A stretch of 64,000 nucleotides of DNA from Sinomonas sp. ASV486 (GCF_030908215.1 NZ_JAVFJK010000003.1:61883-125882); one strand, 5' to 3'. Counted from the first letter of the stretch, positions 40,574-49,190 are shown. Numbers and translations: made by a program. The notes: a model not told the origin generated them from the sequence alone.

Positions 40574-42683
40574 GGCCGGCTGCCTGCATCTGCCGCAGTT
40601 CCTTCTTGAGGTCACCCACCTCGTCGCGGAGGCGTGCAGCGAGCTCGAACTGGAGCTCGGCCGCGGCGCCGTGCATCTGTTCGGTGAGCTGCTCGATGAG
40701 GCCGATGAGGTCCTCGGCCGGGGCAGCGGCCAGCCCATCGCGCCGCAGTTCAGATTCGGCGCGCTCGCGTGCCGAGGCAGCCGACGTGCCCTTGGTCCGC
40801 TTGCCGCCCTTGCCGCTTCGGCTGCCCTCGAGAAGGGCCCGCGTGTCCTCGTCCTCGCGCGCGAGCTGGTCCGTGATGTCCGCGATACGCTTCCGGAGCG
40901 GCTGCGGATCGATGCCCCGCTCCTTGTTGAAGGCGGTCTGGACCTCGCGGCGGCGGTTCGTCTCGTCGATCGCCTGAGCCATCGAGTCAGTGATCCTGTC
41001 CGCATACATATGGACCTGGCCGGACACGTTCCGGGCTGCTCGGCCGATCGTCTGGATAAGCGAGGTCGAGGACCGCAGGAAGCCTTCCTTGTCCGCGTCG
41101 AGAATGCTCACGAGGGAGACCTCGGGCAGGTCGAGACCCTCGCGCAGGAGGTTGATGCCTACGAGCACATCGAAGGTTCCGAGTCTCAGCTCGCGGAGGA
41201 GTTCGACGCGCCGGAGCGTGTCGACGTCGGAGTGGAGGTACTGGACCCTGACGCCATGCCCGAGCAGGTACTCGGTGAGGTCCTCGGCCATGCGCTTCGT
41301 GAGGGTCGTGACGAGCACGCGCTCATCCCGCTCCGCCCGATCGCGGATCTCGCCGAGAAGGTCGTCGATCTGGCCCTTGGTGGGCTTGACGATGATCTCG
41401 GGGTCGATGAGACCGGTGGGCCGGATGATCTGCTGCACCACGCCGTCGGCCCTCCCCAGCTCGTACTTGCCCGGCGTCGCGGACAGGTAGATCGTCTGGC
41501 CGATGCGCTCGAGGAACTCATCCCACTTGAGGGGCCGGTTGTCCATCGCCGAGGGGAGCCGGAAGCCATGCTCCACGAGGGTGCGCTTGCGTGACATATC
41601 GCCCTCGTACATCGAGCCGATCTGGGGAACCGTCACGTGGGACTCGTCGATGACGAGGAGGAAGTCCTCCGGGAAGTAGTCCAGGAGGCAGTGCGGCGCG
41701 GTCCCGGACTCGCGGCCGTCGATGTGCCGCGAGTAGTTCTCGATGCCGTTGCAGAAGCCCATCTGCTGCATCATCTCGAGGTCGTAGGTGGTGCGCATCC
41801 GCAGGCGCTGGGCTTCGACGAGCTTGTTCTGCGACTCGAGCAGCTTGAGCCTCTCGGCCAGCTCGTCCTCGATGCCCTTGATCGCGCGGGACATGCGTTC
41901 GGGCCCCGCGACGTAGTGGCTCGCCGGAAAGACGTACATCTCCGTCTCCTCGCGGATCACCTCCCCGGTGAGGGGGTGGAGCGTGTGGATCGACTCGACC
42001 TCATCGCCGAAGAACTCGATCCGCAGCGCCTGCTCCTCGTACATCGGGATGATCTCGACGGTGTCGCCACGGACGCGGAAGGTGCCGCGGTGGAAGTCCA
42101 CGTCGTTGCGTACGTACTGCATGGATACGAACTTCCGCAGGAGGGCATCTCGGTCCATCTCCATGCCGCGCCGCAGCGTCACCATGCCCGCCACGTACTC
42201 CTCCGGCGTGCCGAGGCCGTAGATGCACGAGACCGTTGCGACAACGATGACGTCACGCCGTGTCAAGAGCGCATTCGTGGCCGAGTGCCGCAGCCGCTCG
42301 ACCTCCTCGTTGATCGAGGAGTCCTTCTCAATGAAGGTATCCGTCTGGGGGACGTAGGCCTCGGGCTGGTAGTAGTCGTAGTAGGAGACGAAGTACTCGA
42401 CCGCGTTGTTGGGCAGGAGCTCACGGAATTCGTTGGCGAGCTGCGCGGCGAGGGTCTTGTTCTGGACCATGACGAGCGTGGGCCGCTGGAGCTTCTCGAT
42501 GACCCATGCGGTCGTCGCACTCTTGCCCGTGCCGGTCGCACCGAGCAGCACGACATCCTTCTCACCGTTCTGGATCCGCTCCGCGATGTCCGCGATGGCC
42601 GCAGGCTGGTCCCCTGCGGGCTGGTATTCGCTGACCACCTCGAACGGTGCGACGACGCGGTTGATCTCCTGGGCAAGACTCAT
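40566..42683 (-). CDS. uvrB: Excinuclease ABC subunit B
   Basis: 705 residues. The helicase-like damage-verifying subunit of nucleotide excision repair. P-loop [15 protein letters not shown] near 46-60, the beta-hairpin region [17 protein letters not shown], the [13 protein letters not shown] box, motif [11 protein letters not shown] and a C-terminal UVR domain ([13 protein letters not shown], near 663-675) that binds UvrC. The ATG at 42683 is six bases from TAGATT. With uvrA and uvrC also present, the whole incision complex is encoded here. Confidence 0.98.
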   Translation of the reverse strand: MSLAQEINRVVAPFEVVSEYQPAGDQPAAIADIAERIQNGEKDVVLLGATGTGKSATTAWVIEKLQRPTLVMVQNKTLAAQLANEFRELLPNNAVEYFVSYYDYYQPEAYVPQTDTFIEKDSSINEEVERLRHSATNALLTRRDVIVVATVSCIYGLGTPEEYVAGMVTLRRGMEMDRDALLRKFVSMQYVRNDVDFHRGTFRVRGDTVEIIPMYEEQALRIEFFGDEVESIHTLHPLTGEVIREETEMYVFPASHYVAGPERMSRAIKGIEDELAERLKLLESQNKLVEAQRLRMRTTYDLEMMQQMGFCNGIENYSRHIDGRESGTAPHCLLDYFPEDFLLVIDESHVTVPQIGSMYEGDMSRKRTLVEHGFRLPSAMDNRPLKWDEFLERIGQTIYLSATPGKYELGRADGVVQQIIRPTGLIDPEIIVKPTKGQIDDLLGEIRDRAERDERVLVTTLTKRMAEDLTEYLLGHGVRVQYLHSDVDTLRRVELLRELRLGTFDVLVGINLLREGLDLPEVSLVSILDADKEGFLRSSTSLIQTIGRAARNVSGQVHMYADRITDSMAQAIDETNRRREVQTAFNKERGIDPQPLRKRIADITDQLAREDEDTRALLEGSRSGKGGKRTKGTSAASARERAESELRRDGLAAAPAEDLIGLIEQLTEQMHGAAAELQFELAARLRDEVGDLKKELRQMQAAGHA

Positions 42684-42689
42684 GCACCA

Positions 42690-42695
42690 AATCTA
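42690..42695 (-). promoter_or_regulatory. -10 element of uvrB (leaderless)
   Basis: Minus-strand TAGATT, six bases from the ATG at 42683. I see no LexA-like box here, unlike uvrA. Confidence 0.55.
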
Positions 42696-42725
42696 CGCCG
42701 GGCAGCGGACAGCTCAGGTCCGCTT

Positions 42726-42743
42726 CTCCGCGCGATCGCGGAG
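42726..42743 (-). terminator. Hairpin between small membrane protein gene and uvrB
   Basis: CTCCGCG-CGAT-CGCGGAG, 24 bases after the stop of the upstream gene and about 30 bases before the uvrB -10. Weak terminator or operator; no U-tract. Confidence 0.35.
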
Positions 42744-42767
42744 GGCTGACTACTTCTTCCGGCCGCG

Positions 42768-43115
42768 CTACTTCTTCCGACGCCGCAGTGGCGTCCGCGT
42801 CAGGTACGAGTCGTCGAGCCTGTTCATGACCGAACCGGACATCAGCACGAGGAACCAGACGCCGGCGGCGAACCACACGACCCATGCGAGCCCGAACGCG
42901 GTGCCGGCGACCACGCCCTTCCACCCCGCATCGTGGCCGGCCATCGCCTCGCTGCGGCCACCGAGGGCCAACCAGACGATCGCAGCAACGGCCATGAGCA
43001 CCGCACCGGACCAGGCGAGAGCGCGGACTCCCCCCAGATTGGCGCCCTCAAGATGCTTGCGCCTCGGGCCCTCGGGCTCGCGAGGCGAGCGGGCCTCGGG
43101 CGGCAGCGCCGTCAC
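42768..43115 (-). CDS. Small two-helix membrane protein of unknown function
   Basis: 115 residues, not recognised beyond being an actinobacterial membrane protein found between coaE and uvrB. A hydrophilic, Arg-rich N-terminus is followed by two hydrophobic segments (near 31-52 and 67-93) and a basic tail ending RRRKK. The GTG start overlaps the coaE stop (GTGA), so it is coupled to coaE. The last 12 bases including the stop are repeated 18 bases downstream. Confidence 0.75.
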   Translation of the reverse strand: MTALPPEARSPREPEGPRRKHLEGANLGGVRALAWSGAVLMAVAAIVWLALGGRSEAMAGHDAGWKGVVAGTAFGLAWVVWFAAGVWFLVLMSGSVMNRLDDSYLTRTPLRRRKK

Positions 43116-43732
43116 GTCCCCTGCTTGGCTGCCGCGGGGGCCAGAACGTCATCCCAGAGCCTGTCCACAGCGTCGCGCAGCGCCGCCAGCGATCCAGTGT
43201 TGGCAATGACGTGGTCCGCAGCGGCAAGGCGCTCTTCACGAGTAGCCTGGGCGGCAATCCGGGAGCGGGCCTCCGCCTCGGACATGCCGTTGCGTGCCAG
43301 CAGCCTGGCGACCCGCACGTCATCGGGCGCATCCACCACCACGACGACGTCGAAGTTGCCCGCCTGTCCCGTCTCGACAAGGAGGGGAATGTCCTGGACG
43401 ATCACGGCCTGCCGATCTGCAGCGACCGCCGCGGCGGCGATCTGGGCGGCACGGGCGCGCACCCGCGGATGGACAATGGCGTTGAGCGTCTCCCTCCTTG
43501 CCGGATCCGCGAAGACAATGGCGCCGAGCGCCGCACGGTCGAGCGCGCCGTCAGCCGTCAGCACGCCCTGCCCGAACGCAGAGACAACCTCGGCAAGCCC
43601 GTCCGAGCCTGCATCGACGGCCTCGCGAGCGAGCAGGTCCGCATCTACGATGACGGCGCCTCGCTCGGCCAACCGCCGTGACACTTCCGATTTCCCCGAC
43701 GCGATCCCGCCCGTCAGCCCGATACTCAGCAC
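43112..43732 (-). CDS. coaE: Dephospho-CoA kinase
   Basis: 206 residues. Last step of coenzyme A synthesis, phosphorylating dephospho-CoA. P-loop IGLTGGIASGKSEVS near 4-18, VDADLLAREAV with the substrate aspartate, IVHPRVRARA and VVVDAPDDVRVARLLARNGMS are all characteristic. The GTG at 43732 is chosen because the family N-terminus starts there and TACGCT lies six bases upstream. Over 100 further codons are open upstream, but they lie antisense to the divergent YigZ gene. Confidence 0.95.
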   Translation of the reverse strand: MLSIGLTGGIASGKSEVSRRLAERGAVIVDADLLAREAVDAGSDGLAEVVSAFGQGVLTADGALDRAALGAIVFADPARRETLNAIVHPRVRARAAQIAAAAVAADRQAVIVQDIPLLVETGQAGNFDVVVVVDAPDDVRVARLLARNGMSEAEARSRIAAQATREERLAAADHVIANTGSLAALRDAVDRLWDDVLAPAAAKQGT

Positions 43733-43738
43733 CTGTCC

Positions 43739-43744
43739 AGCGTA
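43739..43744 (-). promoter_or_regulatory. -10 element of coaE (leaderless)
   Basis: Minus-strand TACGCT, six bases from the GTG at 43732. Confidence 0.5.
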
Positions 43745-43758
43745 ATCGAGCAACCTCC

Positions 43759-43764
43759 TAGACT
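43759..43764 (+). promoter_or_regulatory. -10 element of yigZ-like gene (leaderless)
   Basis: TAGACT, seven bases from the GTG at 43772. It opposes the coaE -10 fourteen bases away. Confidence 0.5.
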
Positions 43765-43771
43765 GGGGACA

Positions 43772-44449
43772 GTGACCGAGACCCCGAGCCGTGCCACGGC
43801 GTACACGACCGTCGCCGGCGCAAGCCGCCATGAGCTCGAGATCAAGCGCTCGCGGTTCATCACGGTCTTGGCGCGGGTTGACGCCGAAGAGGGAGCGCGC
43901 GCACTGATCGCCGACCTCAGGCGCGAGTTCCATGACGCGCGCCACCACTGCAGCGCGTTCGTCCTCGGCCCAGATCGCACCATCCAGCGCAGCAGCGATG
44001 ACGGTGAGCCCGCGGGAACCGCCGGCATCCCGATGCTGGATGCCCTCACCAAACGGGAGACGCACGACGGCGTGACGGATCTGAGCGACGTCGTCGCCGT
44101 CGTCGTGAGGTACTTCGGGGGAATCCTTCTGGGCGCCGGCGGACTCGTCAGGGCTTACTCGGAATCGGTGTCCGCCGGACTCGACTCCGCGCTGCTCGTT
44201 CGGCGCCAGCGCCTCCGGCTTCTAGGGATCGAGGCACCGCACGCTGCAGCACCACGCCTCGAGAACGAGCTGCGAACCTCTGGTGTGGTCGTGCTCGGAA
44301 CGGACCACGGGCCGAGCGGCGCAACGCTCAGGATCGCGCTCGAGGACTCGGATGCCCGCGCAGCGGCATTTGCAGCGCGTCTGGCAAGCCTGACTGGCGG
44401 TGCCACTCGGGCGGTGCCGCTCGGCACTTCGTGGGTCGATGTTTCCTGA
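43772..44449 (+). CDS. IMPACT/YigZ family protein
   Basis: 225 residues. The N-terminal UPF0029 (IMPACT) domain holds the family core: EIKRSRFITVLARV, then HHCSAFVLG, SSDDGEPAGTAGIPML and VVVRYFGGILLGAGGLVRAYS. A short C-terminal domain (DUF1949-type) follows. The bacterial role is not well established; eukaryotic IMPACT dampens the GCN2 response by binding GCN1. GTG start at 43772. It is divergent from coaE with 39 bases between start codons. Confidence 0.9.
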   Translation: MTETPSRATAYTTVAGASRHELEIKRSRFITVLARVDAEEGARALIADLRREFHDARHHCSAFVLGPDRTIQRSSDDGEPAGTAGIPMLDALTKRETHDGVTDLSDVVAVVVRYFGGILLGAGGLVRAYSESVSAGLDSALLVRRQRLRLLGIEAPHAAAPRLENELRTSGVVVLGTDHGPSGATLRIALEDSDARAAAFAARLASLTGGATRAVPLGTSWVDVS

Positions 44450-44506
44450 CAGCGAGTCCCCTTTCGCCAACCGGCCCGGTCGCCCTTCGGAACACCGCGA
44501 CCCCGC

Positions 44507-44527
44507 CACCGAGGCTGGGACTCGGTG
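44507..44527. terminator. Possible two-way terminator between yigZ-like and cupin genes
   Basis: CACCGAG-GCTGGGA-CTCGGTG in a convergent gap of 114 bases. Seven pairs and no T-tract, so weak. Confidence 0.35.
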
Positions 44528-44563
44528 CCGGGGCCACAGGGTTTGGGAGCTCTTATAGGCGCA

Positions 44564-45142
44564 CTAGTGGACCGGCGGCGGACCGAGGATCTCGATCTGA
44601 TGGCGCGCCGCCGCCGCGGTCAGCGCCACAGGGTCGAGCGGAGTGTCGGGAGGCGTGTCGCCCGTGACCGGCTCGCCAGCCTCGGCTGTGAACTCCTCGA
44701 AACCCGCGGGAACGGTGATCTGAAGCGTGTGCAGCGGCGCGTCGTCGCCCACGATGAACGTGTGCGTGCTCCCCACGGGGAGGTATACGAAGTCACCGGG
44801 GCCGGCGGGGAGCCTCTGCCCGTCCACCACGAAGGTGGCCCAGCCCGAGATGACATAGAAGCACTCGTCCTCGACCAGATGCCGGTGCACAGGGGGCGCA
44901 AATCCCGGCGGGTTGACGAAGTCGAGGACCGTGAGACGGTTCCGGGTCTGCTCGCCTGAGGCCTTGACGATGACTTTCGATCCGAGGAACCAATACGCCT
45001 GACCCTCGCTCGCCGCAAGGACCCGAGCGCCGTGCGCCCTCTCCGGCACTGATCCGGTGTCCTGTGCTGCTTCGGTCTTCTGGGCTCCCTCAGTGTTCTG
45101 TGCTGCTTCGGTCTTCTGGGCTGTCTGCATCGCGGCTTCCAT
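44564..45142 (-). CDS. Cupin-domain protein, quercetin-dioxygenase-like
   Basis: About 192 residues. A single cupin barrel: the metal motif HRHLVEDECFYVISG with G(X)5HXH-type ligands (PPVHRH and the Glu), and the second motif VGSTHTFIVGDD. Such proteins bind Fe or another metal and include quercetinase-like oxygenases. The N-terminal 25 residues contain a 12-residue tandem duplication (QKTEAAQxTxxx). The start is uncertain: ATG at 45142 or 45130, each with only a weak purine stretch. Divergent from the TetR gene, a likely regulator. Confidence 0.8.
   Translation of the reverse strand: MEAAMQTAQKTEAAQNTEGAQKTEAAQDTGSVPERAHGARVLAASEGQAYWFLGSKVIVKASGEQTRNRLTVLDFVNPPGFAPPVHRHLVEDECFYVISGWATFVVDGQRLPAGPGDFVYLPVGSTHTFIVGDDAPLHTLQITVPAGFEEFTAEAGEPVTGDTPPDTPLDPVALTAAAARHQIEILGPPPVH
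45062..45122 (-). repeat. Direct repeat inside the cupin gene
   Basis: A 25-base sequence at 45062-45086 recurs exactly at 45098-45122, a 36-base period (12 codons). It yields the repeated QKTEAAQ segment of the N-terminus. The frame is preserved, so this looks like a slippage duplication in a flexible tail. Confidence 0.75.
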
Positions 45143-45185
45143 CGCTTCCCCTGGTCTTACACCGGTCAATTGAACGTCTGAGAGA

Positions 45186-45212
45186 TATTCATTAGACGAT
45201 GTGTTTTGAATA
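45186..45212. promoter_or_regulatory. Candidate TetR operator
   Basis: TATTCA-N15-TGAATA lies in the AT-rich gap between the cupin and TetR genes, just upstream of the tetR -10. Half-site symmetry and position fit autoregulation, though the spacer is long. Confidence 0.35.
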
Positions 45213-45221
45213 AGACCACGG

Positions 45222-45227
45222 TAAGGT
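45222..45227 (+). promoter_or_regulatory. -10 element of tetR-type gene (leaderless)
   Basis: TAAGGT, six bases from the ATG at 45234. Confidence 0.5.
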
Positions 45228-45233
45228 CGACCT

Positions 45234-45986
45234 ATGGCAAGCGTCAAGGGAGGAAACGAGACCCGCTCCTACGTCTCACCGCGGCGCGAGGAGGCTGCGC
45301 GTCAGACGCGCCGCGCAGTACTCACCGCCGCGGCCGAGCACTTCCGCGCCGCGGGCTATGCTGCGACATCATTGGCCCAGATCGCAGAATCGGCCGGCGT
45401 CGCCCGGCCAACCGTCACCACGGTCTTCGGATCCAAGTGCGCGCTGCTCAAGGAGGCGCTCGATGAGGCCTTGGCGGGGGACGACGACCCGGTCCCCGTA
45501 GCGCAGCGGCCCTGGTTCCGGCCCGTGGTTGAGGCACGGGATCGGGAAGAGCTCTTCGCCGCCTACGCGCACGTGTGCACGGTCATCGGCTCCCGGGCGG
45601 CACTGCTGTTCGAGGCAGCGCGACGCGCAGCCGACGTTGGGGAGGATACGCGGGACCTCTGGCGGGCAACCGTCGACAACCGCAGGCGGGGAGCGGCGAT
45701 GGTCATCGCACGGCTCGAGGACATCGAGGCCGGCCGGTGGGCCGTGGGCACCCCGACCGCCGAACGCGCCACCGACGCACTCTGGCTCCTGAACGATCCG
45801 GCACACTACCTCGCCCTCGTCCTGGGCCGCGGATGGAGCGAAGACGAGTTCAGTGCCTGGCTCGGCCGCCAGTTCGAGACGGCCGTCAATGTCGCCGCAC
45901 GTCAGGCAGCCGCGAGCTCTCTCCCCCACGCCTCTGCGCGCTCAATCTCGCCGTCAAGCAGCGGCCCCTCGCTCCCTGCCACGTAG
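45234..45986 (+). CDS. TetR-family transcriptional regulator
   Basis: 250 residues. The TetR helix-turn-helix sits near 24-70: RRAVLTAAAEHFRAAGYAATSLAQI, in parts, then AGVARPTVTTVFGSK. The ligand domain is not assignable. It is transcribed away from the cupin gene across a 91-base gap with a palindromic site, so it most likely represses the cupin gene, itself or both. The last 28 codons overlap the 3' end of the convergent flavodoxin gene by 85 bases and encode a Ser/Ala/Pro-rich tail that is probably dispensable. Confidence 0.9.
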   Translation: MASVKGGNETRSYVSPRREEAARQTRRAVLTAAAEHFRAAGYAATSLAQIAESAGVARPTVTTVFGSKCALLKEALDEALAGDDDPVPVAQRPWFRPVVEARDREELFAAYAHVCTVIGSRAALLFEAARRAADVGEDTRDLWRATVDNRRRGAAMVIARLEDIEAGRWAVGTPTAERATDALWLLNDPAHYLALVLGRGWSEDEFSAWLGRQFETAVNVAARQAAASSLPHASARSISPSSSGPSLPAT

Positions 45987-46336
45987 TACCACGTCGGGTC
46001 GGCTGCGCGCTCAGCGCCCGCCTTCTCGAGCGCCTGCTCAATCTTCTTCGCCGCGTCTCCATGGATGAATAGCTTGACGCGGGTGTCGAAAGCGGCCGTG
46101 CGCACGCCGTCGAGCACTCCGGGGACCAGTCCATCCAGCCAGACGCCCAGGCCCTCGAGGGGCTTCCACCCGACAATCGGGCTGCCCACGACAAGCAGCG
46201 AGCCCGGGCTCAGCTGCGCAGGCGAAAACCCGTCGGCCTCGAGAACACGCGCGTCCGGACCCAGGCCGCGCCCGATCGCCTCGGCGATCTGCCGTGTGTT
46301 GCCGAACTGCGACGCATACACCACTACAGCGTCCAT
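45902..46336 (-). CDS. Flavodoxin-like protein
   Basis: 144 residues. The FMN phosphate loop is VVYASQFGNTRQIAEAI near 5-21 and the later VVGSPIVGWKPLEG loop near 49-62 fits the flavodoxin fold. Length is that of a short-chain, stand-alone flavodoxin domain, so a soluble electron carrier or NAD(P)H-linked reductase partner is likely. The ATG at 46336 has GGGAGGA upstream, and TATCGT about 17 bases before it is a possible -10. The 3' end overlaps the TetR gene. Confidence 0.85.
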   Translation of the reverse strand: MDAVVVYASQFGNTRQIAEAIGRGLGPDARVLEADGFSPAQLSPGSLLVVGSPIVGWKPLEGLGVWLDGLVPGVLDGVRTAAFDTRVKLFIHGDAAKKIEQALEKAGAERAADPTWYYVAGSEGPLLDGEIERAEAWGRELAAA

Positions 46337-46638
46337 GGAGGTCCTCCCGGCACGATAGGCGGAGGCGGGTGCTGGGGTGTAACCCGCCTCCACTGGCCAG
46401 ATTAGGAAGCACGGCCGCGCCGGAGAAGGGGCAAAGGACCCGAAAACGCCTGAAATACCGTCTCGAGTACGGGCTGCAGGCAATGCGCAGCTGGCTGACC
46501 ACGCGGCAAGGCTGCAATGCTCGACAAGGCCGTCACGCACAGCGGGGTTGAGATGCACGTCAAGGGCGGGCCCTGCCATAGCAGGACCCGCCCTTGATGA
46601 CGGTGTCGATCCCGCGGCCTAGGCGGCCGCGAGCGGGA
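46337..46638. other. Gene-free stretch between flavodoxin and rpsA
   Basis: 302 bases. It holds the presumed flavodoxin promoter near 46350, the strong hairpin described at 46561-46596, and a second stem (GATCCCGC at 46608-46615 with GCGGGATC at 46633-46640) that overlaps the rpsA stop codon. No RNA gene or conserved small frame is seen. Confidence 0.5.
46561..46596 (-). terminator. Strong hairpin downstream of rpsA
   Basis: CAAGGGCGGG pairs with CCCGCCCTTG, then after one mismatch CCTGC pairs with GCAGG around a CATA loop. It is 43 bases beyond the rpsA stop on that strand. Stable, but without a U-tract. Confidence 0.65.
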
Positions 46639-48108
46639 TCAGTTGCCGGTCAGCTTCTCACGAAGCGCAGCAAGCGCCTCGTCCGAGGCGAGAGTGCCGT
46701 GCTCGGCTGCCGGAGCCTCCGAGGAGTACGTGGTCGGCGCCGACGACTCGTGGTGGCCCGACGCGGCGGCCGCGTCGTCCGAGAGGTGCTGCGCAACCTG
46801 CTTCTTGTGCGCCTCCCAGCGGGTCTGGGCGTCGGCGTACTGCTGCTCCCACGCGGCGCGCTGCGTCTCGTAGCCCTCAAGCCACTCGTTGGACTCCGGG
46901 TCGAAGCCCTCCGGGTACTTGTAGTTGCCCTCCTCGTCGTACTCGGCAGCCATGCCGTAGAGCGCCGGGTCGAACTCGGTCGAGTCCGGGTCCACGCCCT
47001 CGTTGGCCTGCTTGAGCGACAGGGAGATCCGGCGACGCTCGAGGTCGATGTCGATGACCTTGACGAAGAGCTCGTCACCCACCGAGACAACCTGCTCGGC
47101 GAGGTCCACGTGGCGGACAGCCAGCTCGGAGATGTGCACGAGGCCCTCGATGCCGTCCTCGACGCGGACGAACGCGCCGAACGGAACGAGCTTCGTGACC
47201 TTGCCCGGAACAACCTGGCCCAGGGCGTGCGTCCGGGCGAAGGTCTGCCACGGGTCTTCCTGCGTCGCCTTGAGCGAGAGGGAAACACGCTCGCGGTCGA
47301 GATCGACCTCGAGAACCTCGACGGTGACCTCCTGGCCCACCTCGACAACCTCGGACGGGTGGTCGATGTGCTTCCAGGACAGCTCCGAGACGTGCACGAG
47401 GCCGTCGACGCCGCCGAGGTCAACGAACGCACCGAAGTTGACGATCGAGGAGACGACGCCCGTGCGGACCTGGCCCTTCTCGAGCTTGTTGAGGAAGGAC
47501 GAGCGGACCTCGGACTGGGTCTGCTCGAGCCATGCACGGCGGGACAGGACCACGTTGTTGCGGTTCTTGTCGAGCTCGATGATCTTGGCCTCGATCTTCT
47601 GGCCGATGTACGGCGCAAGATCGCGGACGCGGCGCATCTCGACCAGCGAGGCCGGCAGGAAGCCGCGGAGGCCGATGTCGAGGATGAGGCCACCCTTGAC
47701 CACCTCGATGACGGTGCCGGTGACGACGCCGTCCTCCTCCTTGATCTTCTCGATGTCGCCCCACGCGCGCTCGTACTGGGCACGCTTCTTGGAGAGGATC
47801 AGGCGCCCTTCCTTGTCCTCCTTGGTGAGGACGAGGGCTTCGACCTGGTCGCCGACGGCGACAACGTCGCTCGGGTCGACGTCGTGCTTGATGGACAGCT
47901 CACGGGAGGGGATGACACCCTCCGTCTTGTAGCCGATGTCAAGCAGGACCTCGTCGCGGTCAACCTTGACAACAGTGCCCTCAACGAGATCGCCGTCGTT
48001 GAAGTACTTGATGGTGGCATCGACGGCCGCGAGGAACTCCTCGGGCGTGCCGATGTCGTTGATGGCGACCTGCGGCGTGGTAGACGTCGTCGTGGAGGTG
48101 ATGGTCAT
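46639..48108 (-). CDS. rpsA: 30S ribosomal protein S1
   Basis: 489 residues with four S1 RNA-binding domains near 40-108, 126-189, 211-279 and 296-366, the actinobacterial arrangement; GAFVDLGGVDGLVHVSELSW and the repeats of VHISEL show the fold. The acidic, Ala/Glu-rich C-terminus is disordered. S1 helps bring leadered mRNAs to the ribosome. The ATG at 48108 gives the family start; it has no good Shine-Dalgarno, as is often true of rpsA. A promoter lies 130 bases upstream. Confidence 0.97.
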   Translation of the reverse strand: MTITSTTTSTTPQVAINDIGTPEEFLAAVDATIKYFNDGDLVEGTVVKVDRDEVLLDIGYKTEGVIPSRELSIKHDVDPSDVVAVGDQVEALVLTKEDKEGRLILSKKRAQYERAWGDIEKIKEEDGVVTGTVIEVVKGGLILDIGLRGFLPASLVEMRRVRDLAPYIGQKIEAKIIELDKNRNNVVLSRRAWLEQTQSEVRSSFLNKLEKGQVRTGVVSSIVNFGAFVDLGGVDGLVHVSELSWKHIDHPSEVVEVGQEVTVEVLEVDLDRERVSLSLKATQEDPWQTFARTHALGQVVPGKVTKLVPFGAFVRVEDGIEGLVHISELAVRHVDLAEQVVSVGDELFVKVIDIDLERRRISLSLKQANEGVDPDSTEFDPALYGMAAEYDEEGNYKYPEGFDPESNEWLEGYETQRAAWEQQYADAQTRWEAHKKQVAQHLSDDAAAASGHHESSAPTTYSSEAPAAEHGTLASDEALAALREKLTGN

Positions 48109-48237
48109 GTAGTAGGGGCTCCGATGTGGATAGTTGGTCAGTCGGCCGGACCAGGGGCGCGGCACAGGCCGCACTCGTGAACAGACCGAAGAGGTGATTG
48201 TCTAACTGTGCTTGTCGCGCGCAATACGCGCCCGTCC

Positions 48238-48267
48238 AGTCTAATCGGCGCGCGCAATGCGGGTCAA
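48238..48267 (-). promoter_or_regulatory. rpsA promoter
   Basis: Minus-strand TTGACC (48262-48267), an 18-base spacer and TAGACT (48238-48243) make the best -35/-10 pair in the window. It predicts a leader of about 120 bases. Confidence 0.6.
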
Positions 48268-48281
48268 AAGCTGGGGCGGCA

Positions 48282-49190
48282 TCACGCCAAGGCGAGGCCG
48301 GCCTTCGACAGCGTAGCGAACGTGACTCCTCTGTCCAGCAATCGCGGCAGGACCGCCTCATAGCCGGGAGCCGTCCCGGACCCCGGCCGGTTCATGTGGC
48401 TGATCACGATATCCCCTGGGCCCACCGCGCCCACCGCCGTCACCACCTGGGAGGCAGAGAACGTCGCACCGCCGTCGCCATTGACGGAGAAATTCACCGG
48501 AACAAGGCCGACGGCGCGCGTCACCTCCGCGGACACCTCATCGTAGTAGGCGGTTCCGGGCCTGTACCACCGCCCCGGCTTGGGGACGAGTGCTTCGAGG
48601 TGCGCCCGGTTCGAGACGAGCTCCTCATACACCGCTGCAAGGGACGCCGTGCCCGCGATGCCATACGCGCTGCGCCCATTCACGGACAGCGGTCGGTGGG
48701 CGGTGCCATGGTCGGCGAGCTCGAAGAGCGGGTCTGCTGCGAGCTCCGCGCTCGTCCCGGGGTTGGCGGCAATCCAGCGGGCATTCAGGAACAGCGTCGC
48801 GGGAACCTTGTTCTTCCTGAGGGCCGAGATGAGCCATCCGTCCACGCCGTTGCCGCCTGTGCCACCGCAGGCGTCGAAGGTCAGCGCGACTGTGCCCGCG
48901 CCCGAGCGGGTCGCGACGCCGGGGACGTCGAGTCCCCAAGTCTTCGGCGCCCGCCCACCGAACCGCGCCTGGACCTGCTCAAGCGTCGGACGAGGCGGAG
49001 TCGGGGAAGCATGTGCCGGAACAGTCGGAGGAGTTGTGACGACGTCAACCGCGGTATCAGCAGCAGCATCATCGGCGACGGGGGCTGCCGAAGCTGCCAC
49101 CGGAGAGGCGGAGCCGGACGGCGCGGGTGCCGAGCATCCGCCGAGGGCAAGAGCAGAGAAAGCAACGAGGACGCTGCGGCGCGTGGGCAA
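48282..49190 (-). CDS. Polysaccharide deacetylase-family lipoprotein
   Basis: About 302 residues. A signal peptide with twin arginines (PTRRSVLVAF) and a lipobox LALGGC near 13-18 predicts an exported lipoprotein. NodB-domain motifs: LTFDACGGTGG (motif 1, with Asp-Ala where many have Asp-Asp), LADHGTAHRPL (metal HxxxH), RWYRPGTAYYDE and a final GDIVISHMNRPGSG. It probably removes acetyl groups from cell-wall or other glycans. The TTG at 49190 has GGAG five bases upstream; another TTG at 49283 would bury the signal peptide. Confidence 0.82.
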   Translation of the reverse strand: MPTRRSVLVAFSALALGGCSAPAPSGSASPVAASAAPVADDAAADTAVDVVTTPPTVPAHASPTPPRPTLEQVQARFGGRAPKTWGLDVPGVATRSGAGTVALTFDACGGTGGNGVDGWLISALRKNKVPATLFLNARWIAANPGTSAELAADPLFELADHGTAHRPLSVNGRSAYGIAGTASLAAVYEELVSNRAHLEALVPKPGRWYRPGTAYYDEVSAEVTRAVGLVPVNFSVNGDGGATFSASQVVTAVGAVGPGDIVISHMNRPGSGTAPGYEAVLPRLLDRGVTFATLSKAGLALA

